A stretch of 37,976 nt of DNA from Dietzia massiliensis (GTDB lineage Bacteria; Actinomycetota; Actinomycetes; Mycobacteriales; Mycobacteriaceae), in assembly GCF_018390595.1 (NCBI RefSeq), contig NZ_JAHBAV010000033.1, forward strand, positions 1 to 37,976, in the 5' to 3' direction. The position numbers and the translations under genes are program-made. The notes below the pieces were generated by a model, which was not told the origin of the DNA, did no database searches, and saw only the letters and a program-made list of their open reading frames with translations. Positions within the stretch are counted from its first letter, which is position 1; each line of letters starts with the position of its first letter. This document shows positions 22,179 to 32,100 of the stretch, piece by piece.

Positions 22179-23288
22179 GTGGACCTCAAGCGCACCGGTG
22201 CCCTGCTCGGGCTCGCCGCCCTCACGACCGTCGGCCTGGCCGCGTGCTCGGACGACAACTCCGGCGGGGAGAACACGTCCGCCCAGGCGGTCTCCGACGC
22301 GGAGTGTGGCGGCAAGGCCAACCTCAACGCCTCGGGTGCGTCGTCGCAGAACAACGCCATGACGATCTTCGCCAACTCGTACTCGATGAGCTGCGAGGGG
22401 CAGACCCTGGACTACAACTCGAACGGCTCCGGCGCCGGCGTCAAGGAGTTCATCGGCGGCCAGACCGACTTCGGCGGCTCGGACTCCCCCCTCAAGGACG
22501 AGGAGTACACGCAGGCCGAGCAGCGGTGCGAGGGCCCGGCGTGGAACCTGCCGGCTGTCTTCGGCCCGATCGCGATCGCCTACAACGTGGACGGCGTCGA
22601 GGTCGCGCTGTCGGCCGACACGCTCGCCAAGATCTTCAAGGGCGAGATCACCAACTGGAACGACCCGGCCATCGCCGAGGAGAACCAGGGCGTCGAGCTG
22701 CCCGACCAGGACATCACCGTGATCTTCCGCTCGGACGAGTCGGGCACCACCGACAACTTCCAGAAGTACCTCGAGGCGGCCGCGCCCGAGGTGTGGACCG
22801 AGGGCGCCGGCAAGACGTTCAACGGCGGCACGGGCGAGGGCGCCAAGGGCAACGAGGGCGTCTCCGCCGCCGTCGCGCAGACCCCGGGCACCATCACCTA
22901 CACCGAGTGGTCCTACGCCAAGAGCCAGGACCTCGGCATGGTCAAGGTCATCACCCCGGCCGACTCCGAGGGCGTCGAGCTCAACGCCGAGACCGCCGGC
23001 ACCACGATCGACTCGGCCACCCTGAAGAACGAGGGCTCCAACGACCTGGTCATCGACACCTCGTCGTTCTACGTCCCCGAGGCCGCGGGCGCCTACCCGA
23101 TCATCATGCCGACCTACGAGATCGTCTGCTCGACCTACGGCGATCCCGAGACCGCCGAGGCCGTCAAGTCCTTCCTCAACATCGCGGTGTCCGAGGACGT
23201 CCAGGGTCAGCTCGAGCCCGAGGGCTACATCCCGGTGCCCGACGAGTTCCGCGAGAAGCTGGTGACGGCGATCTCCGAGATCTCCTGA
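22179..23288 (+). CDS. pstS: Phosphate-binding lipoprotein PstS
   Basis: A 369-residue periplasmic-type phosphate receptor of the high-affinity Pst ABC transporter. The N-terminus MDLKRTGALLGLAALTTVGL is followed by AAC, so the lipobox LAAC places lipid-modified Cys23 as mature residue 1. Binding-site signatures include NASGASSQNNAM, YNSNGSGAGVKEF, TDFGGSDSPL, AIAYNVDGV and FRSDESGTTDNFQKYL. The GTG at 22179 is chosen because AGGAGA lies just upstream; an ATG six codons earlier has no ribosome site. The gene follows a PHO box and precedes an 11-bp hairpin before pstC, so pstS should be made in excess over the permease. Confidence 0.96.
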   Translation: MDLKRTGALLGLAALTTVGLAACSDDNSGGENTSAQAVSDAECGGKANLNASGASSQNNAMTIFANSYSMSCEGQTLDYNSNGSGAGVKEFIGGQTDFGGSDSPLKDEEYTQAEQRCEGPAWNLPAVFGPIAIAYNVDGVEVALSADTLAKIFKGEITNWNDPAIAEENQGVELPDQDITVIFRSDESGTTDNFQKYLEAAAPEVWTEGAGKTFNGGTGEGAKGNEGVSAAVAQTPGTITYTEWSYAKSQDLGMVKVITPADSEGVELNAETAGTTIDSATLKNEGSNDLVIDTSSFYVPEAAGAYPIIMPTYEIVCSTYGDPETAEAVKSFLNIAVSEDVQGQLEPEGYIPVPDEFREKLVTAISEIS

Positions 23289-23294
23289 TATTTC

Positions 23295-23336
23295 CGGTCA
23301 CCGCGTCCACCCCTGTACGGTCGGGCGCGGTGACCG
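23295..23336 (+). terminator. Intercistronic hairpin between pstS and pstC
   Basis: CGGTCACCGCG (23295-23305) and CGCGGTGACCG (23326-23336) form a perfect 11-bp stem seven bases after the pstS stop. It is followed by ACCCCTTTCCC rather than a U tract. It may be a partial terminator or a 3' stabiliser that raises pstS mRNA over pstCAB. Confidence 0.65.
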
Positions 23337-23368
23337 ACCCCTTTCCCACCTGAGCGACTGAAGGTCTC

Positions 23369-24418
23369 ATGACAGTTCACGAATCCGTCGACCGTGACGC
23401 CGGCAAGAACTCCTCGTCCGGCGGGCCCGCCGACGGCACCGCCCCGGCGTCGGACGCGGACACGGGCGGCGGGAGCGGCCTGCGCGACGCCGGGTCGTCC
23501 CAGAGGATCGACGCGATCTTCCGCGGGCTCACCGTTTTCGCGGGCGCGGTCATCGTCGCGCTCATCGCCCTCATCGGGATCGTTCTGGTCATGCAGGCGA
23601 CGCCGTCGCTCATGCAGAACAACGTCAACTTCTTCACGTCGTCCGTGTGGAACACCACGGACCCGGAGAACATGTCGTTCGGCATCCTCGACCTGCTCAA
23701 GGTCACGGTGCTGAGCTCCGTCTTCGCCCTGGTGCTGGCGGTGCCCGTCTCCATCGGGATCGCCACGTTCCTGGTGCAGTACGCGCCGCCCCGGCTCTCA
23801 CGGACGCTGTCGGCCCTCATCGACCTGCTGGCCGCCGTGCCGTCGATCATCTACGGCATGTGGGGTCTGCTCGTCCTGGGGCCGTGGATGGTCCCGTTCG
23901 CCACGTGGCTCAACGAGAACCTCAACTGGTTCTTCCTGTTCGGCGACGGCAACGTCACGATCGCCGGCGGCGGCACCATCTTCACCGCCGGCGTCGTCCT
24001 GGCGATCATGATCCTGCCGATCATCACCTCGATGTCCCGCGAGACCATTCGCCAGACGCCTTCTCTGCACCAGGAGGCGGCGCTCGCGCTGGGCGCCACC
24101 AAGTGGGAGAAGATCCGGATGACCTGCTTCCCCTACGCCAAGTCGGGGATGATCGCCGGCTCCATGCTCGCCCTCGGTCGCGCCCTCGGTGAGACCGTGG
24201 CCGTCCTCATCATCCTCCGCGCGGCGAGCGCGCCCAGCACGCTGTCGCTGTTCGACGGCGGCTTCACGTTCGCGTCCAAGATCGCGTCCGGCAGCGCGGA
24301 GTTCAACCACCCGCTGCCGACCGGCGCGTACATCGCCGCCGGCCTCGTGCTCTTCATCCTCACCTTCATCGTCAATCTCATCGCGCGCTCGGTGTCCGGT
24401 GGAAAGGTCAACGGCTGA
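23369..24418 (+). CDS. pstC: Phosphate ABC transporter permease PstC
   Basis: A 349-residue inner-membrane permease. A polar N-terminus of about 45 residues precedes the first helix ([20 protein letters not shown]). The conserved permease core has [20 protein letters not shown] and the cytoplasmic EAA loop [15 protein letters not shown] that docks on PstB, followed by [14 protein letters not shown]. PstC pairs with PstA to form the phosphate channel. The start follows GAAGG with a short gap. The stop overlaps the pstA ATG by one base (TGATG). Confidence 0.96.
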   Translation: MTVHESVDRDAGKNSSSGGPADGTAPASDADTGGGSGLRDAGSSQRIDAIFRGLTVFAGAVIVALIALIGIVLVMQATPSLMQNNVNFFTSSVWNTTDPENMSFGILDLLKVTVLSSVFALVLAVPVSIGIATFLVQYAPPRLSRTLSALIDLLAAVPSIIYGMWGLLVLGPWMVPFATWLNENLNWFFLFGDGNVTIAGGGTIFTAGVVLAIMILPIITSMSRETIRQTPSLHQEAALALGATKWEKIRMTCFPYAKSGMIAGSMLALGRALGETVAVLIILRAASAPSTLSLFDGGFTFASKIASGSAEFNHPLPTGAYIAAGLVLFILTFIVNLIARSVSGGKVNG

Positions 24419-25332
24419 TGTCCCAGGCAACCCCCGACCTCGCCAAGCCGGCCAAGCCGGCAGACACCTTCCTCCCGATCTCGGGCAGCCGCAAGGTCAA
24501 GGACAAGGCCGCGACCGTGGTGTTCACGGTGTGCTTCGTGCTCGCCGTCGTCCCCCTGGTCGCCCTGCTGTTCAAGGTCGTCGTCTCGGGCGTGCCCGCG
24601 GTCCTGAACCTCGACTGGTGGACCAACTCGTTCAATCTCGTCTCGCCGTCGTCGATGGCCGGCGGTGTCGGACACGCCATCTACGGCAGCCTCGTGCAGG
24701 CGCTCATCGCGGCCGTCATCTCGATCCCGCTCGGCGTGGCGGCGGGCATCATGCTCGTCGAGTACCCCGATTCGAAGATCGCCAAGCCCACCACCTTCAT
24801 GGTCGACGTCCTCGCCGGCGTCCCGTCCGTGGTGGCCGCCATCTTCATCTTCGGCATCTGGATCTCGGTCCTGCGGTTCAACCTCAGCGCGTTCGCCGTG
24901 GCGCTGGCGTTGGTCCTCCTCATGTTGCCGCTCATCGTGCGGTCGACCGAGGAGATGCTCAAGCTGGTTCCCGACGAGCTCCGCGAAGCCTCCTACGCTC
25001 TCGGGGTGCCCAAGTGGAAGACCATCGTCAGTGTGGTGGTCCCGACCGCGCTGTCGGGAATGATCTCCGGCATCTTCCTCGCGCTCGCCCGCGTGATGGG
25101 TGAGACGGCCCCGGTGCTGATCCTCGTGGGCTACACGGCGCGCTACAACTATGACGTCTTCGAGGGCAACATGGCCTCGCTGCCGCTGCTGATCTACAAC
25201 CAGCTCTCGAACCCCAACGAGGCCGGCCAGTACCGCATCTGGGGTGCTGCCCTGACGCTCATCATCATCATCGGGCTGGCGAACGTTCTCGCCACGTTCG
25301 CCGCCAAGGCGCTCGCGCCCAAGACCAAGTAA
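24418..25332 (+). CDS. pstA: Phosphate ABC transporter permease PstA
   Basis: A 304-residue permease, partner of PstC. It shows about six helices, the motif VDVLAGVPSVVAAIFIFGIW, and the EAA loop REASYALGVPKWKTIV, then LARVMGETAPVLILVGYTA. The N-terminus has a short Lys/Pro-rich cytoplasmic segment (SQATPDLAKPAKPAD). The start overlaps the pstC stop by one base, and pstB follows after 9 bases, so pstC-pstA-pstB are tightly coupled. Confidence 0.96.
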   Translation: MSQATPDLAKPAKPADTFLPISGSRKVKDKAATVVFTVCFVLAVVPLVALLFKVVVSGVPAVLNLDWWTNSFNLVSPSSMAGGVGHAIYGSLVQALIAAVISIPLGVAAGIMLVEYPDSKIAKPTTFMVDVLAGVPSVVAAIFIFGIWISVLRFNLSAFAVALALVLLMLPLIVRSTEEMLKLVPDELREASYALGVPKWKTIVSVVVPTALSGMISGIFLALARVMGETAPVLILVGYTARYNYDVFEGNMASLPLLIYNQLSNPNEAGQYRIWGAALTLIIIIGLANVLATFAAKALAPKTK

Positions 25333-25341
25333 GGACCCGAC

Positions 25342-26118
<777 letters not shown>

Positions 26119-26154
26119 TCCGACTCCCGCCACGAGTCGGCTGCCGCCACACAC

Positions 26155-26201
26155 GAGACCGCCCCGTCCCCGGGCTCAGAGCCGGGGGACGGGGCGGTCT
26201 C
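26155..26201. terminator. Strong bidirectional terminator between pstB and phoU
   Basis: A perfect 17-base arm (26155-26171, GAGACCGCCCCGTCCCC) pairs with 26185-26201. An inner GGCT/AGCC extends the stem. Lying between two stop codons, it serves both converging transcripts. Confidence 0.9.
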
Positions 26202-26236
26202 CGTCGTGCGTGAGGCGTGTGCGCGCCACCCGCCGG

Positions 26237-27019
26237 TCAGGTCCCCTGCGGAGACCCTTCGCCCTCATCCGGTTCGTGCTGCGCCATGCGCTGCTTGAAG
26301 GCCCGGTCCGTCTCGTTGAAGCGGCGAACCAGCTCCTCGCTCGACGGCGACGGCTCCTCCGGATCGCTCGCCGGGGTGGTGGCGTACTCACCGGTCGCCA
26401 GGAAGATCACGCGCTGCGCGACCTCGACCGCGTGGTCGGCGAACCGCTCGTAGTACCGGCCAAGCAGGGTCACGTCGACCGCGCAGGCCACGCCCCACTT
26501 CCACTCGCGGACGGTGAGGAGGGTGAACAGGTGGCGACGCAGGTCGTCGACCGCATCGTCCTGCTGTGCGAGGGTCGCGGCCTGCTCGGGATCCCGGTTG
26601 AGCAGCACCTCGGTGGCCGAGCGGCCGAGGGAGACGGCCACGCGGCCCATCTCCGCCAGGTAGCCGTTGACCGGCTCGGGCAGAACCGGCTCGGGATGGC
26701 GTCGGCGCACGATCTTGGCGACGTGGCCCGCCAGGGTGCCCATGCGGACCAGGTCCTGCACCAGCTGGATCGACGTGACCACCTGGCGGAGGTCACGCGC
26801 CACCGGGGCCTGGAGGGCGAGCAGAGCGAACCCGCGCTCCTCGTTCTCGGTCGCCAGCCGCGACATCTCCGACGACGACTGCAGGACCTTCTCCGCGGCG
26901 ACGAGGTCGACCTGGAGCAGTGCGTGGGTGGCCAACTCCATGTCATCGGTCGCGAGGGAGCACATCCGGGCCATCGAGGTGGCCAGATCCGCGAGTTCTT
27001 CGGAGTAGACAAGACGCAT
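26237..27019 (-). CDS. phoU: Phosphate signalling regulator PhoU (PhoY2-like)
   Basis: A 260-residue protein made of two three-helix PhoU repeats. Each repeat ends in a metal-binding E/DxxxD-type motif; [17 protein letters not shown] is the clearest, and [20 protein letters not shown] opens the first. PhoU links the Pst transporter to the phosphate two-component system and represses the regulon when phosphate is plentiful. A hydrophilic acidic tail of about 45 residues ([12 protein letters not shown], ending [10 protein letters not shown]) extends beyond the domain. The ATG at 27019 follows TATGCT by 6 bases, and a two-unit PHO box lies farther upstream, so phoU itself is probably phosphate-regulated. 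Longer in-frame starts run back through that region and are rejected. Confidence 0.95.
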   Translation of the reverse strand: MRLVYSEELADLATSMARMCSLATDDMELATHALLQVDLVAAEKVLQSSSEMSRLATENEERGFALLALQAPVARDLRQVVTSIQLVQDLVRMGTLAGHVAKIVRRRHPEPVLPEPVNGYLAEMGRVAVSLGRSATEVLLNRDPEQAATLAQQDDAVDDLRRHLFTLLTVREWKWGVACAVDVTLLGRYYERFADHAVEVAQRVIFLATGEYATTPASDPEEPSPSSEELVRRFNETDRAFKQRMAQHEPDEGEGSPQGT

Positions 27020-27025
27020 ACGGCC

Positions 27026-27031
27026 AGCATA
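27026..27031 (-). promoter_or_regulatory. Leaderless-type promoter of phoU
   Basis: TATGCT ends 6 bases before the phoU ATG. The -35 zone (about 27049-27054) has no consensus and adjoins the PHO box, consistent with activator dependence. Confidence 0.6.
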
Positions 27032-27041
27032 CGCCCATGTC

Positions 27042-27059
27042 AGCGGCGTGATCGCCGCT
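27042..27059. terminator. Hairpin downstream of dusB, within the phoU promoter
   Basis: AGCGGCG (27042-27048) and CGCCGCT (27053-27059) form a 7-bp stem with a TGAT loop. It could end dusB transcription, but it also covers the -35 zone of phoU and might be a protein site instead. Confidence 0.35.
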
Positions 27060-27080
27060 CGCGGTGAACGCCCGGTGAAC
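27059..27080 (-). promoter_or_regulatory. PHO box upstream of phoU
   Basis: On the minus strand two adjacent 11-base units read GTTCACCGGGC (27070-27080) and GTTCACCGCGA (27059-27069). The seven-base GTTCACC cores are identical and offset by exactly 11. They lie just upstream of the phoU -35 zone and point toward phoU. Confidence 0.75.
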
Positions 27081-27095
27081 TCGCGGGCGCCCGGG

Positions 27096-28274
27096 TCAGC
27101 CCCCGGAGTTCTCGGCGTCCGCGCCGGCGAGCGCCACCGCGTCGTCCTCGGGGTCGTCCAGCCACCCCTCGGGCAGCAGGACCTTCGAGGGCGAGCCCTG
27201 CCGCCCACGCGGTCCGTAGCCGTCCGCGGGGAACGGCTCGTCGGGCGGCAGGTCGGCGAGCATCGCGGCGAGATCGTCCAGCGTGCGGACGGCGGACAGA
27301 GCCACCCGCTTCTCCGACCCGGCGGGGAACCCGCGCAGGTACCAGGCGACGTGTTTACGGATGTCCCGCATGCCCTTGTCCTCGCCGTGGTGCTCGGCGA
27401 GGAGTTCGCCGTGGCGGTACATGATCCGGGCGACCTCTCCGAGGGTGGGCGGGGTCGGCGCCTCTCGGCCCGCGAGGCGGGCGGCCAGCTCCGAGAACAG
27501 CCACGGCCGGCCGAGGCACCCGCGACCGATCACCACGCCCGCGCACCCGGTCTGCTCGCGCATCCGCACCGCGTCCTGGGCGGAAAAGATGTCGCCGTTG
27601 CCCAGGACCGGCACGTCCGACACCGCGCCGACGTGCTCGACGAGACGCGAGATCTGCGACCAGTCGGCCTCGCCCGAGTAGCGCTGGGCCGCGGTCCGCG
27701 CATGGAGCGCCACCGCCTTGGCGCCCTCCTCCACGGCGATCCGACCGGCATCGAGATGAGTGTGGTGCTCGTCGTCGATGCCGACGCGCATCTTGACCGT
27801 CACCGGGATGTCGGTGCCCTCGGTGGCCCTCACCGCCGCCGCCACGATCGAGCGGAACAGGCGGCGCTTGTAGGGGATCGCGGATCCGCCGCCGCGCCGG
27901 GTGACCTTGGGGACCGGGCATCCGAAGTTGATGTCGATGTGGTCGGCGAGGTTCTCGTCGACGATCATCCTGGCCGCCGCGTACGTGTACTCGGCGTCGA
28001 CCGTGTACAGCTGCAGACTGCGGGGCGATTCGTCGGGCGCGAACGTCGCCATGTGCAACGTCGCCGGCTGGCGCTCGACCAGCGCACGGGCCGTGACCAT
28101 CTCGCACACGTACAGTCCCGACACCGAGCCCTGCTGCTCCCGCTCGATCTCGCGGCACAGGGTGCGGAACGCGACGTTGGTGACCCCGGCCATCGGCGCG
28201 AGGACGACGGGCGACGCGAGCTCGAGCGGGCCGATGCGCAGCGCGGGGGAGGCGGTGGCGGTGGGGACGGACAT
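27096..28274 (-). CDS. dusB: tRNA-dihydrouridine synthase (Rv0823c-like)
   Basis: A 392-residue FMN enzyme that reduces uridine to dihydrouridine in tRNA. The TIM barrel opens with [18 protein letters not shown]. The catalytic acid is Cys119 in [18 protein letters not shown]. Lys in [23 protein letters not shown], and the phosphate loop [14 protein letters not shown] and [15 protein letters not shown] are all in place. The C-terminal helical tRNA-binding domain carries [12 protein letters not shown]. The ATG follows GACACT by 6 bases on the minus strand, probably leaderless. Its nearest upstream neighbour on the same strand is tRNA-Lys, a fitting but not necessarily functional association. 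Confidence 0.95.
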   Translation of the reverse strand: MSVPTATASPALRIGPLELASPVVLAPMAGVTNVAFRTLCREIEREQQGSVSGLYVCEMVTARALVERQPATLHMATFAPDESPRSLQLYTVDAEYTYAAARMIVDENLADHIDINFGCPVPKVTRRGGGSAIPYKRRLFRSIVAAAVRATEGTDIPVTVKMRVGIDDEHHTHLDAGRIAVEEGAKAVALHARTAAQRYSGEADWSQISRLVEHVGAVSDVPVLGNGDIFSAQDAVRMREQTGCAGVVIGRGCLGRPWLFSELAARLAGREAPTPPTLGEVARIMYRHGELLAEHHGEDKGMRDIRKHVAWYLRGFPAGSEKRVALSAVRTLDDLAAMLADLPPDEPFPADGYGPRGRQGSPSKVLLPEGWLDDPEDDAVALAGADAENSGG

Positions 28275-28280
28275 GGATCA

Positions 28281-28286
28281 AGTGTC
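28281..28286 (-). promoter_or_regulatory. Candidate -10 of dusB
   Basis: GACACT ends 6 bases before the ATG at 28274. It lacks the leading T but keeps A2 and T6. Confidence 0.45.
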
Positions 28287-28345
28287 CCAGCGGTCGGCGC
28301 ACGCGTCCAAAATCGGGGGACGGGCGGCCGACCCGGAGACCACGG

Positions 28346-28421
28346 TGGTGCCCCCAGTCGGGCTCGAACCGACGACCTGCGGATTAAAAGTCCGTAGCTC
28401 TACCAACTGAGCTATAGGGGC
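28346..28421 (-). tRNA. tRNA-Lys (anticodon TTT)
   Basis: The minus strand folds into a full cloverleaf of 76 bases. The acceptor GCCCCTA pairs with TGGGGGC, the D arm is GCTC/GAGC, the anticodon loop is CTTTTAA, the T loop is TTCGAGC, and the CCA end is encoded. A -10-like TATCGT (28429-28434) ends 7 bases before the 5' end, so the transcript may need little or no 5' trimming. Confidence 0.97.
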
Positions 28422-28479
28422 GACGGTCACGATACCGCCCCGCCTCCCGGTTGGTTTATCCGCCCGGCGGGCGGTGCCC

Positions 28480-28485
28480 TACACT
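28480..28485 (+). promoter_or_regulatory. Candidate -10 of tRNA-Glu
   Basis: TACACT lies 38 bases before the tRNA-Glu 5' end. No convincing -35 is at the right spacing. Confidence 0.4.
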
Positions 28486-28523
28486 GGAGCGCGCTGCGGA
28501 CCGGCGATCCCGGACGTGGCGTG

Positions 28524-28596
28524 GCCCCCTTCGTTTAGCGGCCTAGGACACCGGCCTTTCACGCCGGCAGCGCGGGTTCGAATCCCGTAGGGGGTA
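28524..28596 (+). tRNA. tRNA-Glu (anticodon TTC)
   Basis: A 73-base cloverleaf. The acceptor GCCCCCT pairs with AGGGGGT, the anticodon arm is CCGGC-CTTTCAC-GCCGG, and the T loop is TTCGAAT. CCA is not encoded (ACACA follows), so it must be added by the CCA enzyme, unlike the three neighbouring tRNAs. Confidence 0.97.
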
Positions 28597-28604
28597 CACA
28601 CAGT

Positions 28605-28641
28605 CGAGGTCCCGGTCACCGAGCAGGTGGCCGGGGCCTCG
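28605..28641 (+). terminator. Terminator after tRNA-Glu
   Basis: A 16-bp stem with two G-T pairs: CGAGGTCCCGGTCACC (28605-28620) against GGTGGCCGGGGCCTCG (28626-28641), loop GAGCA. It separates tRNA-Glu from the Asp-Phe unit. Confidence 0.7.
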
Positions 28642-28783
28642 TGCGTTCAGGGCCCCACGACGGTGGCGCGGCGCCGCGCCGCCCCGGGGTCGGGGTGGGA
28701 CGACTCCCCGGCCCGAACGCGGCGCTGACCAGCGCGGGACCGGGGGGTCGGGCCCCGATTTGCGCATCGACTGCGGCGTCCAC

Positions 28784-28789
28784 TAATGT
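28784..28789 (+). promoter_or_regulatory. Candidate -10 of the tRNA-Asp/Phe unit
   Basis: TAATGT lies 21 bases before the tRNA-Asp 5' end, with TTGCGC about 18 bases upstream as a weak -35. Confidence 0.45.
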
Positions 28790-28810
28790 TCTTTCTCGTG
28801 CGAAGAGCAC

Positions 28811-28887
28811 GGCCCTGTGGCGCAGTTGGTTAGCGCGCCGCCCTGTCACGGCGGAGGTCGCGGGTTCGAGTCCCGTCAGGGTCGCCA
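28811..28887 (+). tRNA. tRNA-Asp (anticodon GTC)
   Basis: A 77-base cloverleaf. The acceptor GGCCCTG pairs with CAGGGTC, the anticodon arm is CCGCC-CTGTCAC-GGCGG, the T loop is TTCGAGT, the discriminator is G and CCA is encoded. Confidence 0.97.
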
Positions 28888-28934
28888 GAGGCAACCGGCG
28901 CATTCGGTTTCACCGGGTGCGCCGGTGGTCTTAT

Positions 28935-29011
28935 GGCCAGGTAGCTCAGTTGGTACGAGCGTCCGCCTGAAAAGCGGAAGGTCGTCGGTTCGATCCCGAC
29001 TCTGGCCACCA
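28935..29011 (+). tRNA. tRNA-Phe (anticodon GAA)
   Basis: A 77-base cloverleaf. The acceptor GGCCAGG pairs with TCTGGCC, the anticodon arm is TCCGC-CTGAAAA-GCGGA, the T loop is TTCGATC, and CCA is encoded. It lies 47 bases after tRNA-Asp and is probably cotranscribed with it. Confidence 0.97.
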
Positions 29012-29019
29012 CGGACGGC

Positions 29020-29049
29020 ACGCGCCGGAGGGTTATCCCTCCGGCGCGT
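29020..29049 (+). terminator. Terminator after tRNA-Phe
   Basis: ACGCGCCGGAGGG (29020-29032) pairs perfectly with CCCTCCGGCGCGT (29037-29049) around TTAT, followed by TCGTCGTTT. A good intrinsic terminator for the tRNA unit. Confidence 0.8.
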
Positions 29050-29053
29050 TCGT

Positions 29054-29102
29054 CGTTTCGGGGATCGTCGACCGCAGGTCGAAGCGTTTCGGGGATCGTC
29101 GA
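29054..29102. repeat. 18-base direct repeat upstream of emb
   Basis: CGTTTCGGGGATCGTCGA occurs exactly at 29054-29071 and 29085-29102. The 31-base offset is three helical turns. The second copy covers the -35 zone of the emb promoter and ends 10 bases before its -10. Confidence 0.7.
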
Positions 29103-29112
29103 TCCCTCGTTA

Positions 29113-29125
29113 TAGCGTGGACGCC
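29113..29125 (+). promoter_or_regulatory. Leaderless-type promoter of emb
   Basis: TAGCGT (29113-29118) ends 7 bases before the ATG at 29126. Confidence 0.55.
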
Positions 29126-32100
29126 ATGCCATCGACTGCCAGCGAGGTCCCTGTCGTGCCGGAGAGAACCCAGTCGGGACCTCGGTGGGGGATCATCGCC
29201 GCTGTCAGTGGACTGATCGGCATCCTGCTCGCGATCGTCGTGCCGCTGCTCCCCGTCACGCAGACCACGACGAGTATCAGCTGGCCCGAGGGCGGCACCC
29301 TCGACCCGGTCACCGCGCCCCTGGTGGCGTACTACCCGCTCGACATCGAGGTGGAACTCCCGTGTTCGGCGGTGACCGAGCTGCGCGAGCAGGGCCGCGA
29401 GGACGGCGTCCTCGTCTCCACCGCGCCGCGCGAGGCGGGGGAGGACGCCGGCGCGCGCGGCCTCATGGTGTCCGTGGCCGGCCCGAACGTCGAGGTGCGC
29501 AGCCGCAACGTCCTCATCGCCTCCGCTCCGACCGAGGCGGTCGCCGCGCCCGGCGGCTGCTCGAGCATCCGCGTCATCGCCGACTCCGGTTCGATCGGTG
29601 CCGAGTTCACCGGACTCTCCGTCGACGGGCAGGGCGTCGGTGGCCGCATCGACCGCGACTTGCGACCCCAGGTGGTGGGCGTCTTCACCGATCTGGATGG
29701 CGCGGCCCCGGAGGGCATGTCCGTCGACATCACGGTCGACTCCCGCTACACCACGCAGGCGACGGCGCTCAAGCAGATCGCGATCGTCGTGGGCGTCCTC
29801 GCCATCATCGTCGCGCTGGTCGCCCTACACCGGCTCGACCTGCGTGACGGACGGCTGGCCCGCCGGATCCTCCCGCCGGGCTGGTGGAAGCCGCGACCGC
29901 TGGACGTGCTCGTCGTGGGCACCCTGCTCGTGTGGCACTTCATCGGCGCCAACACGGCCGACGACGGCTACATCCTCACCGAGGCGCGCGCGGCGGTCTC
30001 CAGCGGCTACATGCCCGAGGTCTTCCGCTACTACGGTGCCCCCTACGCCCCGTTCGGGATGCCGTACTACCTCTACACCGCGATGAGCGCGGTGTCGTTG
30101 GGCAGCATCTGGCTCCGTCTGCCCGCCCTGCTGCTGGGCATCGGATCGTGGATCCTGCTCTCGCGGGAGGTCATCCCGCGCCTGGGCATCGCCGCTCGTC
30201 GTGCGCCCGCCGTCCGGTGGAGCACCGCCGCCGTCTTCCTCGCGTTCTGGCTCACCTACAACAACGGCCTGCGCCCCGAGCCGATCATCGCCTTCGGCGT
30301 GCTGGCCACCTGGGTCTCGCTCGAACGGGCCCTCGCGACCGGCCGGCTGCTGCCGGCGGCGACAGGCTTCATCATCGGCGGGCTCACCCTGTCCGCGGCG
30401 CCGACGGGGACGTTCTGCATCGCCGTCATCATCGCCGCCTCGCGCCCGCTGCTGCTGCTCGTCATCCGGCGGGCGCGGCGCGACGGGTGGATCCCGACCG
30501 TGGCGCCCCTCCTGGCCGCGGGACTCGGGGTGCTGCACCTCATCTTCCTGGACCAGCCGCTGGTCACCACGCTCCAGTCCTCGGCGCTGCTCGGCGACGT
30601 CGGGCCGACCGGCCGCTGGTTCGAGGAGGTGTGGCGCTACGAGTGGCTGATGAACCCGACTCCGGACGGCTCGCTCGCGCGGCGGTTCGCGGTGCTCACC
30701 ATGTTCCTCTCGCTCATCACCTGCGCGGCGATCCTGTTCCGCAAGGGCCGCGTCCCCGGTGTCGCGATCGGGCCGGCCCGGCGCATCGTGGGCCTGGCGG
30801 CGATCTCCATCGCGTTCATGGCCCTCAATCCCACCAAGTGGACCCACCACTTCGGCGCGTTCGCGACCATCGGTGCGGCGCTCGCCGCCCTCGTGACCAT
30901 GGCGGTCATGCCCACCGCGACCCGCTCGCTGCGCAACCGCATGCTGTTCCTGGCCGCCGTGTTCTTCGTCCTGGCGCTGAGCTTCACCTCCACCAACGGC
31001 TGGTGGTACATCTCCATCTACGGCATCCCGTGGGGCGGGGCGCAGCCGTCCGTCGCCGGGGTCACCCTGTCCTCGGTGCTCGTCGGCCTCATGCTGCTGG
31101 CACTCGTCGCCGCGCTGGTGCTGCACTACCGCGAGCCGTTCGTCACGCGGACCGGGCCGCAGCGGCCCGACCGCGACCGCGGGCCCCTCCATCGCTTCGC
31201 GCGCGAGATCTCGCGGGCCCCGCTCGGGCTCGCGGCGGCCCTCGTCGTCGTCATCATCGTCGCCTCCATGGCCGCGGCCGTCCGCAACCAGTACCCCGCC
31301 TACTCGGTGGGTCTCCAGAACCTGCGCGCACTGTCCGGGAAGCCGTGCGGCATCGCCGATGCGGTCCTCGCCGAGCCGGACGCCAACGCGGGCCTCCTCG
31401 CGCCCGTGGGCGAGCCGCGTGACCAGCTCGAGGCCGGGGCCGAGGCGGTCCGGTTCGAACCCGACGGCATCCCCACCGATCTCACGGCGACGCAGGACGT
31501 CGACACCGACACCCCGGGTACCGGCGAGAGCTCGGACACCACGTCGACCACCGCCGGCACCGAGGGCGGTGTCCGCGCCGGGGAGGGCATCAACGGCAGC
31601 CACGCCGTCCTGCCGTTCGGGCTCGACCCCGCCCGCGTACCCGTCCTGGGCAGCCACCAGACCGGTGCGCAGTTCAACGCCGAGACGACCACCGACTGGT
31701 ACCCGCTGCCCGACCGGTCGGACGAGAACCCGCTCATCACCATCGCCGTGGCCGGCTCCTTCGCCCCCGACGCCCTGCGCGTCGAGTACGCGACCGGCGG
31801 CGGCACCGAGGCCGCCGGCTCGGTCCTCCCCCTGGACATCGGCCCGGCCCCCGCGTGGCGCAACCTGCGCGTGCCCGTGGACACGCTGCCCGAGGACACC
31901 ACCGCGATCCGGCTGGTCGTGCGCGACCTCGATCCTGACCCGTCGCGCTGGATCGCCTTCACCCCGCCGCGCATGCCGGAGCTCGTGACGATGCAGGAGC
32001 TGGTCGGCGACACCCGTCCGGTGCTGCCCGACTGGGCGGTGGCGTTCCACGTGCCGTGCCTGCGGCCGTTCGACGAGTACGCCGGCATCCACGAGCTGCC

